Shown here: piece by piece, positions 8,829 through 18,554 of the stretch
How the letters are laid out: every line of letters starts with the position of its first letter
Position numbering within the stretch: position 1 is the first letter of the stretch
DNA from: Cytophagales bacterium
Lineage (GTDB): Bacteria; Bacteroidota; Bacteroidia; Cytophagales; Cyclobacteriaceae
DNA: 50,439 nt
Direction: 5' to 3'
NCBI GenBank assembly: GCA_020403045.1
Contig: JADBYK010000002.1
Location: forward strand, 1 to 50,439
Made by a program: the position numbers and the translations under genes
Notes under the pieces: generated by a model
Database searches by the model: none
Seen by the model: the letters and a program-made list of their open reading frames with translations, nothing else
Told to the model about the DNA's origin: nothing

Positions 8829-10259
8829 CTAAGCCGAAATCCGTGACTTAAACTTTTTCGTCAGTTCTTCTACGCTGTTTTTGAAGTTGGCATCTGTTTT
8901 CATCATGTCTTCAACGGATTCCAAAGCGTGGATTACAGTGCTGTGATCTCTTCCACCAAAATTTTCGCCAATCAGTGCCAACGTTAATTGGGTGTAGCGT
9001 TTGCAGAAGTACATGGCTGTTTGACGTGGAATAACGATTTCCCGCTTCTTCACTTTGCTCTTCATTGCCTCCAAGTCAACTTTGAAGTAATCACCCACTG
9101 TTTTTTGGATGAAATCAACACTTACATCTGATTGAATTTCTTTTACGATATTCTTGAGAACTTCCTTGGCAAGTTCCAAGTCAATTTCTTTCTTCAGTAG
9201 CGTAGCGTGGAAAAGCAACGAGTTAAGTACTCCTTCCATGTCGCGCAAGTTCGTATCTACACTAAATGCCAGGTATTCGGCTACTTCAGTTGGGATTTCA
9301 ATACCATCCGATTGCATCTTGTTGTGAATGATCGCCAACTTAGTTTCAAAATCAGGCTCCTGCAAGTCGGCAGTTAGGCCCCATTTAAATCGCGAAAGCA
9401 GCCTTTCTTGAAATCCCTTCAAATCACGTGGCGGGCAATCGCTCGTCATGATGATTTGTTTTCCGGATTGGTGCAACTGATTAAAAATATGGAAGAATAT
9501 TTCTTGTGTTTTTTCCCGACCAGCTAAAAACTGCACGTCATCCAGAATCAACAAATCTACCTGGAGGTAGAAATTTTGGAATTCCTGCATCTTGTGGTTT
9601 TGCAACGCATTTAAGAACTGACTGGTAAAATCGTTTTGGTCTACATACAATACAATCTTTGATGGTAGATTTTTCTTGATTTCATTTCCAATGGCTTGAA
9701 CCAGGTGCGTTTTGCCAACACCCACTCCGCCATAGAGCATCAACGGGTTGAACGAAGTAGTGCCTGGTTTTTTTGCCACTGCAACACCGGCTGAACGAGC
9801 CAGTCGGTTACAGTCTCCTTCTACAAAGTTGTCAAACGAATAATTAGGATTAAGCCTGGAATTTACGGTTTGTGGATTTAGTGCCTTGAAGCTGAAGGGC
9901 GAATATTCATCGTGCCCGTTGCCATTGACGGTTTGAGCATTGCTTTTTTTAAATCCATTTCCGTTCGGGTAATTTACCAATACGGGCGGGTTATTGTGAT
10001 TTCCACTGTCTACGATGACGGAATATTCAAGCCGACCATTTGCACCTAAAACTTGATGCACCGCTTTTTTGAGAACGGGAACATAATGCTCCTCCAACCA
10101 CTCATAGAAGAATTGAGATGGAACTTGAATAGTTAGCACTTCTCCTTCGTTGCGCAAAGGAGTGATGGGTGTAAACCAAGTATTAAAGCTTTGTTCGTCC
10201 ACACTCGCTTTAATGATATTCAGGCAGTCATTCCAGACAGTAGCGGCTTCAACGGGCAT
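8829..10259 (-). CDS. dnaA: Chromosomal replication initiator protein DnaA
   Basis: AAA+ ATPase that opens the replication origin. N-terminal domain I (TVWNDCLNIIKASVDEQSF) is followed by an asparagine/glycine-rich linker. Next are Walker A GGVGVGKT near residue 177, Walker B LLILDDVQF and the C-terminal DNA-binding signature GGRDHSTVIHAL. I choose the ATG at 10259 (476 aa) over 10313, because a Bacteroidota-type promoter match at 10311-10340 would otherwise overlap the coding region and because the extra 18 residues are unlike other DnaA N-termini. No DnaA-box cluster is visible beside the gene, so it may lie away from oriC. It is divergent from mutA. Confidence 0.97.
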   Translation of the reverse strand: MPVEAATVWNDCLNIIKASVDEQSFNTWFTPITPLRNEGEVLTIQVPSQFFYEWLEEHYVPVLKKAVHQVLGANGRLEYSVIVDSGNHNNPPVLVNYPNGNGFKKSNAQTVNGNGHDEYSPFSFKALNPQTVNSRLNPNYSFDNFVEGDCNRLARSAGVAVAKKPGTTSFNPLMLYGGVGVGKTHLVQAIGNEIKKNLPSKIVLYVDQNDFTSQFLNALQNHKMQEFQNFYLQVDLLILDDVQFLAGREKTQEIFFHIFNQLHQSGKQIIMTSDCPPRDLKGFQERLLSRFKWGLTADLQEPDFETKLAIIHNKMQSDGIEIPTEVAEYLAFSVDTNLRDMEGVLNSLLFHATLLKKEIDLELAKEVLKNIVKEIQSDVSVDFIQKTVGDYFKVDLEAMKSKVKKREIVIPRQTAMYFCKRYTQLTLALIGENFGGRDHSTVIHALESVEDMMKTDANFKNSVEELTKKFKSRISA

Positions 10260-10310
10260 TGTTGAGTTCAATGAATAGGGGTTTTTATTGTTTTTTACTT
10301 TCGGGGGAGA

Positions 10311-10340
10311 CAAAGGTGTAAAAAAAAATGAAATCCAAAA
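10311..10340 (-). promoter_or_regulatory. Putative Bacteroidota-type promoter of dnaA
   Basis: On the minus strand TTTTG (10340-10336) is followed after 17 bases by CACCTTTG (10318-10311). This is close to the Bacteroidota -33 TTTG and -7 TAnnTTTG elements, although the first T of the -7 element is replaced by C. Transcription would begin near 10304, about 45 bases before the ATG at 10259. This is a motif reading only. Confidence 0.35.
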
Positions 10341-10427
10341 GAGATATAAACTAAAAATCTCACTTGACTTTTTGAAAAGAATTTCAGTAGTGGAATCTGA
10401 TTCTTTTTTTTAATTCTTATTGAAAAA

Positions 10428-11567
10428 GTGCAAACTAAAATCCAACTTGAGAGCAGAACCAAAATTGAATTCGTGAAACAATTCGTGGAACATATCTTTC
10501 CTGCGCAATCAACCCAAAATTGGGCAACGGCAGCAGCAAGTGAGCTGGAAAAAGGAAGCAGGATGGAAGATCTGCGGATAAGAAAAGAAGGACTTGAGTG
10601 GAATCCTTATTATTCTGCAACAGATGTAAAAAGGTGGGAAGCAGCAAGACTACCGTCCTCGAATGTAGATTTTGCTGGTGCGCGTTATTGGCTTAACATG
10701 CCAAGAATTTTGGTGGGTGATGTAACGCAAGCGAATGCGCAAGCGCTAGAACATCTGCAAAACGGTGCCGATGGGATTGTTTTCGATCTGCCGAGCGGTT
10801 TTACAGAAACGGCAAAGCTCCTCGAGGGAATTCAGATGCCCTATTGCGCAATACATTTTTTCGTAAGCGACCAGCCGGACTATTTTTTGACGTCCTTACA
10901 TGCGTTTGTAGACCAAAAGTTTCCTGAGGAAAATATTAATACCAATTTCTATTGGAAAGGCGAACCCCATCTTTCGCAGATTGTAAAACTTCGAAAACAG
11001 ACAAACTTTCGGGGTGCTGGTGTTCTGGTTGCGAATAAGGAGACAGCGGCCGATCAATTGGCAACAGCATTGCAGGAAGCAGTGGCGCGAGTAGAGCGTT
11101 TGAAAGAGCTTGGACTCTCGGCCGAGGACGCAACTTCTCACATCTCGTTTTTGCTTCAATTGGGGAACGATTTTTTTCTGGAAGCGGTGAAGTTGCGGGT
11201 TTTGCGGGCATTGTGGAACGCAATCTTAGTTGCTTACCAAGTCAAATCTTCGAAGCCGCTTTTTATTCATGCTTTATCCAATCCTCAGGTGAATGGGGCG
11301 TTTCAACCGCATGAAAATCTGATTAAAGAAACCTATGCAGCAATGGCAGCCATCTTGGGTGGGTGTGACGGTCTCACGACCGAGCCGGAGGATTACAAAA
11401 ATCCTACGATGGTTAGAATGGCCAGAAATACATCGAGCGTTTTGCGAGAGGAATCTTTCTTTTCTTTGGTGGCCGATCCATTGGCGGGCTCATATTTGGT
11501 GGAGCAACTCACCAAAAACCTGGCAGAAGAAACCTGGGCTAAATTTCAACTTCTTACACAAGCATGA
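10428..11567 (+). CDS. mutA: Methylmalonyl-CoA mutase small subunit, short form
   Basis: Non-catalytic partner of MutB in the B12-dependent interconversion of methylmalonyl-CoA and succinyl-CoA. Family sequence begins early ([28 protein letters not shown]), so translation must start upstream of the internal ATG at residue 46; GTG at 10428 is the only suitable start seen. The protein ends at residue 379 after the barrel segment [21 protein letters not shown]. It therefore has only the acyl-CoA barrel part and lacks the vestigial C-terminal cobalamin domain of classical small subunits of over 600 aa. Its TGA overlaps the mutB ATG by 4 bases. Confidence 0.9.
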   Translation: MQTKIQLESRTKIEFVKQFVEHIFPAQSTQNWATAAASELEKGSRMEDLRIRKEGLEWNPYYSATDVKRWEAARLPSSNVDFAGARYWLNMPRILVGDVTQANAQALEHLQNGADGIVFDLPSGFTETAKLLEGIQMPYCAIHFFVSDQPDYFLTSLHAFVDQKFPEENINTNFYWKGEPHLSQIVKLRKQTNFRGAGVLVANKETAADQLATALQEAVARVERLKELGLSAEDATSHISFLLQLGNDFFLEAVKLRVLRALWNAILVAYQVKSSKPLFIHALSNPQVNGAFQPHENLIKETYAAMAAILGGCDGLTTEPEDYKNPTMVRMARNTSSVLREESFFSLVADPLAGSYLVEQLTKNLAEETWAKFQLLTQA

Positions 11568-13687
11568 AACCTGATTTTTCACAAATCCCATTTGGTTCTT
11601 TCACTTCTGTGCGTGATGGTGTAGCTCGCGAATCTTGGATCTCTCCAGAGAAAATCGAGATTAAGCCAGACTATTCTGCTGCCGACATCAAGAATAGGAA
11701 CCTCGCTGACTTACAAGCTGGTCTTCCTCCCTATTTGCGCGGCCCATATGCCACCATGTATACCGTTCGGCCCTGGACGATCAGACAATACGCAGGATTT
11801 TCGACCGCTACTGAGTCAAATGCTTTTTATAGAAGAAATTTAGCGGCTGGTCAAAAAGGCCTTTCGGTTGCATTTGATTTGGCCACTCATCGAGGATATG
11901 ATTCGGATCATCCGAGGGTGGCCGGTGATGTAGGCAAGGCAGGTGTGGCAATCGATTCTGTATTGGACATGAAAATTTTGTTTGATCAGATTCCGCTTGA
12001 TAAGATGTCGGTTTCAATGACGATGAACGGTGCCGTCATTCCCATCATGGCTTTTTACATTGTTGCAGCGGAAGAGCAAGGGGTAAAGCCGGATCAGCTC
12101 AGTGGCACCATTCAAAATGATATTTTGAAAGAGTTCATGGTGCGCAATACGTACATCTATCCACCCGCGAGCTCTATGCGAATTGTGGCTGATATCTTTT
12201 CTTATTGCTCTAAGCAAATGCCAAAGTTTAATAGCATCAGCATCAGCGGTTACCACATGCATGAAGCTGGCGCACCGGCACATCTCGAGTTGGCTTACAC
12301 CTTGGCTGATGGCCTGGAATATATTCGTGCGGGTTTGAAAGCGGGAATAGCGATCGATGATTTCGCACCAAGACTGTCTTTCTTTTGGGGCATCGGCATG
12401 AATTTTTTTATGGAAGTGGCCAAGATGCGTGCCGGCCGCTTGTTGTGGGCTCGTATTGTGCAGCAGTTTCATCCGAAAAATCCAAAGTCGATGGCGTTGC
12501 GCACGCATTGCCAAACATCGGGATGGAGCTTAACGGAGCAAGACCCTTATAACAATGTCACGCGCACTTGCATCGAAGCGTTGGCTGCTGTGTTCGGTGG
12601 AACGCAGTCGCTGCATACCAACTCACTAGATGAGGCCATTGCTTTGCCTACAGACTTTTCTGCCAGAATCGCCCGAAACACGCAGCTCTACCTTCAAAAA
12701 GAGTTGGGCGTAACAAAAGTAGTCGATCCACTGGGTGGTTCCTTTTATGTGGAATATTTAACAGAGCAATTGGTTGATAATGCGTGGGCGTTAATCGAAG
12801 AAGTCGAAAACCTGGGTGGAATGACAAAGGCAATTGAGAGTGGAATTCCGAAAATGAGAATTGAAGAAGCGGCTGCTGCCAAGCAAGCCCGAATCGACTC
12901 CGGTAAAGATGTGATAGTAGGAGTAAATAAATACCAAACGGACGAAAAACCTGATTTCGAAATTTTGGATATCGACAACACAGCGGTACGACTCGAGCAA
13001 ATTGCACGATTAGAAAAGCTGAAACGCGAGAGAAATCAGCAAGCTGTAGACGCAGCGTTGCAGGAATTGGAGAAGGCCGCTTCAACGGGCGAAGGCAATT
13101 TGCTTGAACTTGCCATTGTGGCGGCAAGGAATCGAGCAACACTCGGTGAAATTTCAGCAGCGATGGAAAAGACGTTTGGTCGCTATAAGGCGACCATCCA
13201 ATCTATTTCAGGCGTATATTCAAGTGAAATGAAAAACAAAGATGAGTTGGAAGCGGTAAGGGCTCTGTCGGATGAGTTTGCCGAATTGGACGGGAGAAGA
13301 CCACGTATATTGGTGGCCAAGATGGGGCAGGACGGGCACGATCGTGGCGCAAAAGTCATTGCTACTGCCTTTGCTGATTTGGGGTTTGATGTAGATATCG
13401 GACCGCTCTTTCAAACGCCCGAAGAAGTAGCCAAACAAGCCGCAGAAAATGATGTCCACGTAGTGGGTGCCAGCAGTTTGGCTGCTGGACACAAAACGCT
13501 TGTTCCGGAGCTGATCGCAGCATTGAAAAAAATAGGACGTCCGGATATTCGCGTGGTGGCGGGTGGAGTAATTCCCAAAAAGGATTATGATTTTTTGTAC
13601 AATGCAGGCGTTACAGGAATTTTTGGGCCTGGAACACCGATTACCGAGGCTGCAAAAACAATTCTCCATCAGCTGTTAGAGTCGTAA
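11564..13687 (+). CDS. mutB: Methylmalonyl-CoA mutase large (catalytic) subunit
   Basis: Adenosylcobalamin-dependent mutase linking propionate and odd-chain metabolism to the citric acid cycle. The acyl-CoA barrel is recognisable from [31 protein letters not shown] and MTMNGAVIP. The C-terminal cobalamin domain carries the DxHxxG motif as Asp590, His592 and Gly595 in [10 protein letters not shown], then GASSLAAGH and AGGVIP. At 707 aa it is full length, and the active-site tyrosine region (YTVRPW) is present. It is translationally coupled to mutA by a 4-bp overlap. No meaB chaperone or B12 riboswitch was seen in the window. Confidence 0.97.
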   Translation: MKPDFSQIPFGSFTSVRDGVARESWISPEKIEIKPDYSAADIKNRNLADLQAGLPPYLRGPYATMYTVRPWTIRQYAGFSTATESNAFYRRNLAAGQKGLSVAFDLATHRGYDSDHPRVAGDVGKAGVAIDSVLDMKILFDQIPLDKMSVSMTMNGAVIPIMAFYIVAAEEQGVKPDQLSGTIQNDILKEFMVRNTYIYPPASSMRIVADIFSYCSKQMPKFNSISISGYHMHEAGAPAHLELAYTLADGLEYIRAGLKAGIAIDDFAPRLSFFWGIGMNFFMEVAKMRAGRLLWARIVQQFHPKNPKSMALRTHCQTSGWSLTEQDPYNNVTRTCIEALAAVFGGTQSLHTNSLDEAIALPTDFSARIARNTQLYLQKELGVTKVVDPLGGSFYVEYLTEQLVDNAWALIEEVENLGGMTKAIESGIPKMRIEEAAAAKQARIDSGKDVIVGVNKYQTDEKPDFEILDIDNTAVRLEQIARLEKLKRERNQQAVDAALQELEKAASTGEGNLLELAIVAARNRATLGEISAAMEKTFGRYKATIQSISGVYSSEMKNKDELEAVRALSDEFAELDGRRPRILVAKMGQDGHDRGAKVIATAFADLGFDVDIGPLFQTPEEVAKQAAENDVHVVGASSLAAGHKTLVPELIAALKKIGRPDIRVVAGGVIPKKDYDFLYNAGVTGIFGPGTPITEAAKTILHQLLES

Positions 13688-13773
13688 ATAAATGAGTTCT
13701 CATCTTTCATGACGAGGTTTTAATACGGCTATTAGCCAAAAGTTAGTATCTTTCTTCTGCAAATTTTTAATTT

Positions 13774-16700
13774 ATGAAAATCGTTAAGATCGTTGGTCTT
13801 CTTTCCTTTGTTACGTTCACAGTTTGGTCACAAGCCAAATACGACAAAGCTATTTTGGCCATAGAAACTACGTTTGAAACGGGCGACTATAACAAGGCTA
13901 TTTCTGCGTTGGAAAAATTTAAGAAGAAGAACTTCAAGAAACTGGGAGAACCCAACCCGTATTTGGTAAAATACTATCTGATTACAGCTAAATGTAATTT
14001 AGCTTCTGGCCGCTTTGCCGACTTTGAGAGCAATGTCAAAACTGCCATTTCAAAAAGTTTGTTGATTGATCAAGAAGCAAGTCAAAAACACGGGTTGCTA
14101 CTTTTAAGTGTTGCTGAGTTGTATACCCAAAATGGGTCTTATCGGGTAGCGAGGACGTATCTCGAAGACGCAAAAAGAATTCTAGATAAGGGTGCATTTT
14201 TCACGGAGGAAACAAAGGCTCACTGGGAGGTGGCGATGGCCGAAGCTATGACGGGCCAAGGATACTATCGGGAAGCAATAGCTTTGCTGCGAAAAAACGA
14301 AAAGTATTATGCAAGCCGTTCCGTTAAGCAAGTCACTTACGTAGATGACAAAGGAAACTTGAAAAGCAGAAAACTTTCTGATGTCGAGTTGTTGCCTCGC
14401 TATCAGCAATACGCCAGACTGTTAACCGGAATCTCTAATGCCTATGGCAATCAAGGCATGTTCAATAGTGCAGATTCCAGTTTTTCAGCTACACACCGTT
14501 GGATTGACAAAAATATGGGAGATGGATCATTCGCATATGCGAATTGCGTTTTTCTGTGGTCTAATCTTTTAGTTGACGGAGGTCTTAACCTGGATCAGGA
14601 TTTTCCACCAGGAACTGGCTATTCCCGGGCACTCAATAGCCTATTAACTACACATAAGAATTCGCACTATCTCGCTGCTTTTATCTATGAAGCGCAGTTA
14701 AAAAGATTATTAGCTCAGGATAATATAAGCCGCTATTCCAACCTGAAATTGGAGTACGAAAAAATGATCAAGAAAAATTACAAGGAAGGAAGTAGTTACA
14801 AGGTGCGTTTGAGTGCGGTAGAATTTGACTCGAAACTAAGTAAAGAAAAGACAAAGAATTTGGAGAAAGATGCCAACGCACTGTTAGCGAATGCAAAAGA
14901 TCTCCCGAAAAATAATAGGGTCACCGCAGAAGTGCTTGAATTCCTTATTGGGTTGGCTATTTATGAAAAAAATTATGCGAATGCAGAAAGGTACCTGAAA
15001 TCAATTGTTGAAATAAAGTCTGATTTGTTTGGAGACCAAGCCCCGGAAACGCATTTGGCCAGAGTTAAGTTGGCTAACTACTATCTGGACTATACAAATA
15101 ATATTGCCGAATCAACAAAAATATACAAGGAGAGTTTTGACGATGTAGTAGCCAAAGAAATTGGCGCATGGCATAAAGATCATTTAGATATTCTTAATCA
15201 CTTGGCTATTCTGTATGAACTGACCGACCGTTTTTCCGATGCTAGTCAAGCATTAAATAAGGCAGGTCTTGTGGCGCGCGCTAAATATGATGACACCGAT
15301 TTCTTGTATGGAGCAGAGCTAACGAATATTGCTCGCCTGCAAATAAAGCTTGGTGAGTATGAGAAAGCAGAAGAGAATATTGACCAATCATTGAAAATAC
15401 TGGAAGAATTCCGCAAGGATGAGGATAAAAAGATATTTCTGATTTCCGCTATTGAAACTCAAGCAACACTATTTGGTGTGAAAGGCTTTTTCGATGAGGC
15501 AGAAGATAATCTGGATAGAACACGCAAAATTATTTCGCGTGCCGACAATCTAATTGGTATTGATGCGTTAAGCACAGCTCAGCAATTGTCCAATCTTTTC
15601 ATTCAACTAGGACGTTATACTGCAACTGAGGAATTATTAGGGCAACTTATTAAAGAGTATGAAAAACTTTATGGCAAAAGTTCTATTCGATTAATCGATC
15701 CCTTAGTAAACAGCGGCCGACTTGCACTCGCGGAGGGCGACTATACCGAAGCGGATAAAATTGCGCAACGCGCCAACCAAATTGCAGTTTCCGTTTACGG
15801 AGAAAAGTCCTCAAAGACAGCCTCTACGCAAAAGCTGTTGGGAGATATTGAATATGCAATTGGCGACTATGAAAGAGCCGAAGAAAATATTGAAAAAGCG
15901 CTTACTAGTCAAGAAAGACAATACGGACGTAATCACATCGAAGTAGCAAAATCTCTGGCACAGTTGTCCCTTGTCAAATTCTATAAGGGCGATCAGTTTG
16001 AGAATGTTGAAAAGTTAATGCTCGAAGCTCAGCAGATTATGGGCAAAAGGTTGGGTGTCGAAAATCCACAGTATGCGGATATTCTAAAAAATGTTGCCTT
16101 TATAAACATCGCGGCAAAAAAATATAATGCGGCTTTTAGCTCGCTCACTCAGGCGGAAGCGATTTGGAGAAAAAAAACGGGGTCGAAAAATAATATTAAT
16201 GCTGCAGCCATTTTTACTCTTACAGGGGATGTGTTCTACCAATTGAAGAACTACAAAAAAGCAGAGGAGTATTATTTGCAGTCGAAGGGCATTTATGAAA
16301 AATATTTCAATAAGACACACCCGGAGTATGTGAAGATTCTTTCCAAGCAAGCGAAAGTCTATTACATGGAAAAAGATTACAAGAGGTCAAAGAGAAACAT
16401 TGAAGAGGCGCTGTCAAACTATGAGAACTTTATCAAACAATATTTCCCTGCGCTTAGTGAGCGTGAAAAAGCAAAGTACTGGAACACGATTAAAGGCGAT
16501 TTTGAATTTTATAACACATTGGCATTTGGTCAGTTGGATGATTTTCGAGACTTGAGCGGTAAGGTGTATGACTACCAGTTACTGACAAAAGCACTGTTAT
16601 TGAGTTCATCTATTAAGATTCGCGAGCGGATCTTAAGCAGTAACGATCAGTCATTGAAAGACACGTACGGTGATTGGGTAAAGAAAAAGGAATTTCTCAC

Positions 16701-18000
16701 CAATGTACTTTCAATGAGTACCGAGCAGTTGACGTTAAATGCAGTTGATGCGGCCGCATTGAACAGCGAAGTAGAAAAGTTAGAACGTATACTAAGCGAA
16801 AAATCTGAATTGTTTGGTCAAAATCTTGAAGTAAAAAAGGTGACCTACGAGAATGTGAAAAAGTCTCTGGCTAAGAATGAAGTGGCTATGGAGATGGTTC
16901 GCTATCGCTATTTCGATCACACATTTACCGACTCAATTATTTATCAGGCACTCTATGTGAAGAGCGATATCGGCCGGCCGAAATCCATCGAATTGCCCGA
17001 AGGACACCGCATGGAGACGAAGTTCTTTAAGTACTTCAGAAATATAATAACTACTAAAGGCGAAGATAAATTTTCGTACAAAGTATTTTGGGAGCCCATC
17101 CAAAAGGAAATTGGACTAAGTTCAGTGATCTATCTTTCACCAGACGGTGTTTATAACCAATTAAACCTGGAGGCTATTCCAACACCTGACGGCAAGTATG
17201 TGATCGATAATGCAAACATTGTGTTGGTTAGCAATACCAAAGATTTGTATTTGCGAAAGCTAAAAGCCAAAGCCGGTGTCCCCTCAAAAACAGCAACGAT
17301 GTTTGGTAATCCCGCTTTCTATGCCTCAGCATCAAATAGTAGAAAGGTTTCTTCGTTGCCAGGAACGGAAAAGGAAGTGAACGAACTAGAACAACTATTG
17401 AAGGAGAAGGGGTGGAAAACCACAGAATATGTCGAAGGATTTGCGAGTGAAGATAGAGTTAAGGAAATGGAAAGTCCAAAGATCTTCCATGTAGCTACTC
17501 ATGGATTTACAACACCCGCACTAGATAAATCGGAGACGGATGCATTGACTGAAAGCGAAGCGATGATGACTGAAAACCCTCTTATGAAAACCGGGCTTCT
17601 ATTAAAGGGTGCGGGAGACATTTTAGACAAAACAAATTTCAACTATAACATTGAAAGTGGAATCCTTACTGCCTATGAGGCTATGAGCTTAAACCTTGAT
17701 AAAACAGACTTGGTTGTACTTAGTGCTTGTGAAACAGGTTTAGGTGAGATCGCCAATGGCGAGGGCGTATATGGTTTGCAGCGCGCCTTTCTGGTGGCCG
17801 GGGCAAAAGTGCTTATCATGAGTATGTTTAAAGTAGATGACGATGCAACCCAAAAACTGATACTCAACTTTTATAAAAAATGGCTTACAACCAATAATAT
17901 GCGTCAGAGTTTTATTGATGCTAAAAAGGAATTGCGTGTGGAATATCCCGAACCCTATTACTGGGCGCCTTTTATGATGATTGGGTTGGAGAGCAATTAG
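13774..18000 (+). CDS. Secreted TPR-repeat CHAT-domain protein (large paralogue)
   Basis: Very large exported protein of 1408 aa. A signal peptide (MKIVKIVGLLSFVTFTVWSQA) is followed by about 900 residues of tetratricopeptide repeats of the ERAEENIEKAL type. A linker (FPALSEREKAKYW) leads to a C-terminal CHAT domain, a caspase-like cysteine peptidase fold. The predicted dyad is His1243 in HVATHGF and Cys1319 in LSACETGLG, both intact. The same linker and CHAT motifs occur in the 928-aa protein at 18555-21341, so the two are paralogues facing each other. The cellular role and targets of secreted CHAT proteins are unknown. It may act in the periplasm or at the surface. Confidence 0.88.
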   Translation: MKIVKIVGLLSFVTFTVWSQAKYDKAILAIETTFETGDYNKAISALEKFKKKNFKKLGEPNPYLVKYYLITAKCNLASGRFADFESNVKTAISKSLLIDQEASQKHGLLLLSVAELYTQNGSYRVARTYLEDAKRILDKGAFFTEETKAHWEVAMAEAMTGQGYYREAIALLRKNEKYYASRSVKQVTYVDDKGNLKSRKLSDVELLPRYQQYARLLTGISNAYGNQGMFNSADSSFSATHRWIDKNMGDGSFAYANCVFLWSNLLVDGGLNLDQDFPPGTGYSRALNSLLTTHKNSHYLAAFIYEAQLKRLLAQDNISRYSNLKLEYEKMIKKNYKEGSSYKVRLSAVEFDSKLSKEKTKNLEKDANALLANAKDLPKNNRVTAEVLEFLIGLAIYEKNYANAERYLKSIVEIKSDLFGDQAPETHLARVKLANYYLDYTNNIAESTKIYKESFDDVVAKEIGAWHKDHLDILNHLAILYELTDRFSDASQALNKAGLVARAKYDDTDFLYGAELTNIARLQIKLGEYEKAEENIDQSLKILEEFRKDEDKKIFLISAIETQATLFGVKGFFDEAEDNLDRTRKIISRADNLIGIDALSTAQQLSNLFIQLGRYTATEELLGQLIKEYEKLYGKSSIRLIDPLVNSGRLALAEGDYTEADKIAQRANQIAVSVYGEKSSKTASTQKLLGDIEYAIGDYERAEENIEKALTSQERQYGRNHIEVAKSLAQLSLVKFYKGDQFENVEKLMLEAQQIMGKRLGVENPQYADILKNVAFINIAAKKYNAAFSSLTQAEAIWRKKTGSKNNINAAAIFTLTGDVFYQLKNYKKAEEYYLQSKGIYEKYFNKTHPEYVKILSKQAKVYYMEKDYKRSKRNIEEALSNYENFIKQYFPALSEREKAKYWNTIKGDFEFYNTLAFGQLDDFRDLSGKVYDYQLLTKALLLSSSIKIRERILSSNDQSLKDTYGDWVKKKEFLTNVLSMSTEQLTLNAVDAAALNSEVEKLERILSEKSELFGQNLEVKKVTYENVKKSLAKNEVAMEMVRYRYFDHTFTDSIIYQALYVKSDIGRPKSIELPEGHRMETKFFKYFRNIITTKGEDKFSYKVFWEPIQKEIGLSSVIYLSPDGVYNQLNLEAIPTPDGKYVIDNANIVLVSNTKDLYLRKLKAKAGVPSKTATMFGNPAFYASASNSRKVSSLPGTEKEVNELEQLLKEKGWKTTEYVEGFASEDRVKEMESPKIFHVATHGFTTPALDKSETDALTESEAMMTENPLMKTGLLLKGAGDILDKTNFNYNIESGILTAYEAMSLNLDKTDLVVLSACETGLGEIANGEGVYGLQRAFLVAGAKVLIMSMFKVDDDATQKLILNFYKKWLTTNNMRQSFIDAKKELRVEYPEPYYWAPFMMIGLESN

Positions 18001-18018
18001 ATTGTAAAATTTTTTTAA

Positions 18019-18492
18019 CTAGAATTTTAGACTTAGTTGAGCTCCGGATCCATTAAGGCTGAAGAATAATTTTGGCGAATTCTGTGTCATCGGGTGACCA
18101 TTGTAGATGCTAAGAGCCTTTGTTGCCCTCTTTTTGAATGTTGCCTCAAAAGATAGTCCGACAATTGCAAGCACAGCACCACCTGCAACCAAGCCCCATT
18201 GGGGGTCTCTACCACCTCCAATAGATTGACCAATAGGCCATCCGATCATAAAACCACCCACAACGCTAAAAAATATAGAGGCATTATAATTACTTCTCGC
18301 TTTTGCAAACTCCTCAAAAGCTTGCTGATTTGGTTGCATCGTTAGGAGAACTTCTTTCGTGCTGTAGAGCTGCTTTCCGTCTTGATAAAAATGAAATCCC
18401 CAAAAGTCCTTTTTCATTGTTATTTCTCCGTTGTTTTGTGCAATGCTCGTCTGTGACAGAAAACAAGCAAGTAAAAAAATAGCCTTATTCAT
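18019..18492 (-). CDS. Small exported membrane protein of unknown function
   Basis: 157-aa protein with a signal peptide (MNKAIFLLACFLSQTSIAQ) and two glycine-rich hydrophobic segments (ASIFFSVVGGFMIGWPIG and GLVAGGAVLAIVGL). Its C-terminus (LFFSLNGSGAQLSLKF) alternates like a beta strand. I do not recognise a named family. It lies 62 bp after the TPR-CHAT gene at 18555-21341 on the same strand and is likely transcribed with it. It converges with the larger TPR-CHAT gene 18 bp away. A link to CHAT function is inferred from position only. Confidence 0.75.
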   Translation of the reverse strand: MNKAIFLLACFLSQTSIAQNNGEITMKKDFWGFHFYQDGKQLYSTKEVLLTMQPNQQAFEEFAKARSNYNASIFFSVVGGFMIGWPIGQSIGGGRDPQWGLVAGGAVLAIVGLSFEATFKKRATKALSIYNGHPMTQNSPKLFFSLNGSGAQLSLKF

Positions 18493-18554
18493 ACAATATC
18501 AATTTTGTTGGCAAATGCGCTTTATAAATTGAAGTAAAAATAAAATAAAAAATA

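Noticed and set aside
10314-10427. oriC in the dnaA-mutA gap
   Set aside because: The gap is AT-rich but contains no DnaA-box-like nonamers.
12014-13669. Several minus-strand reading frames of 78-166 aa within mutB
   Set aside because: mutB is intact and full length on the plus strand; these frames have no family features and overlap it fully.
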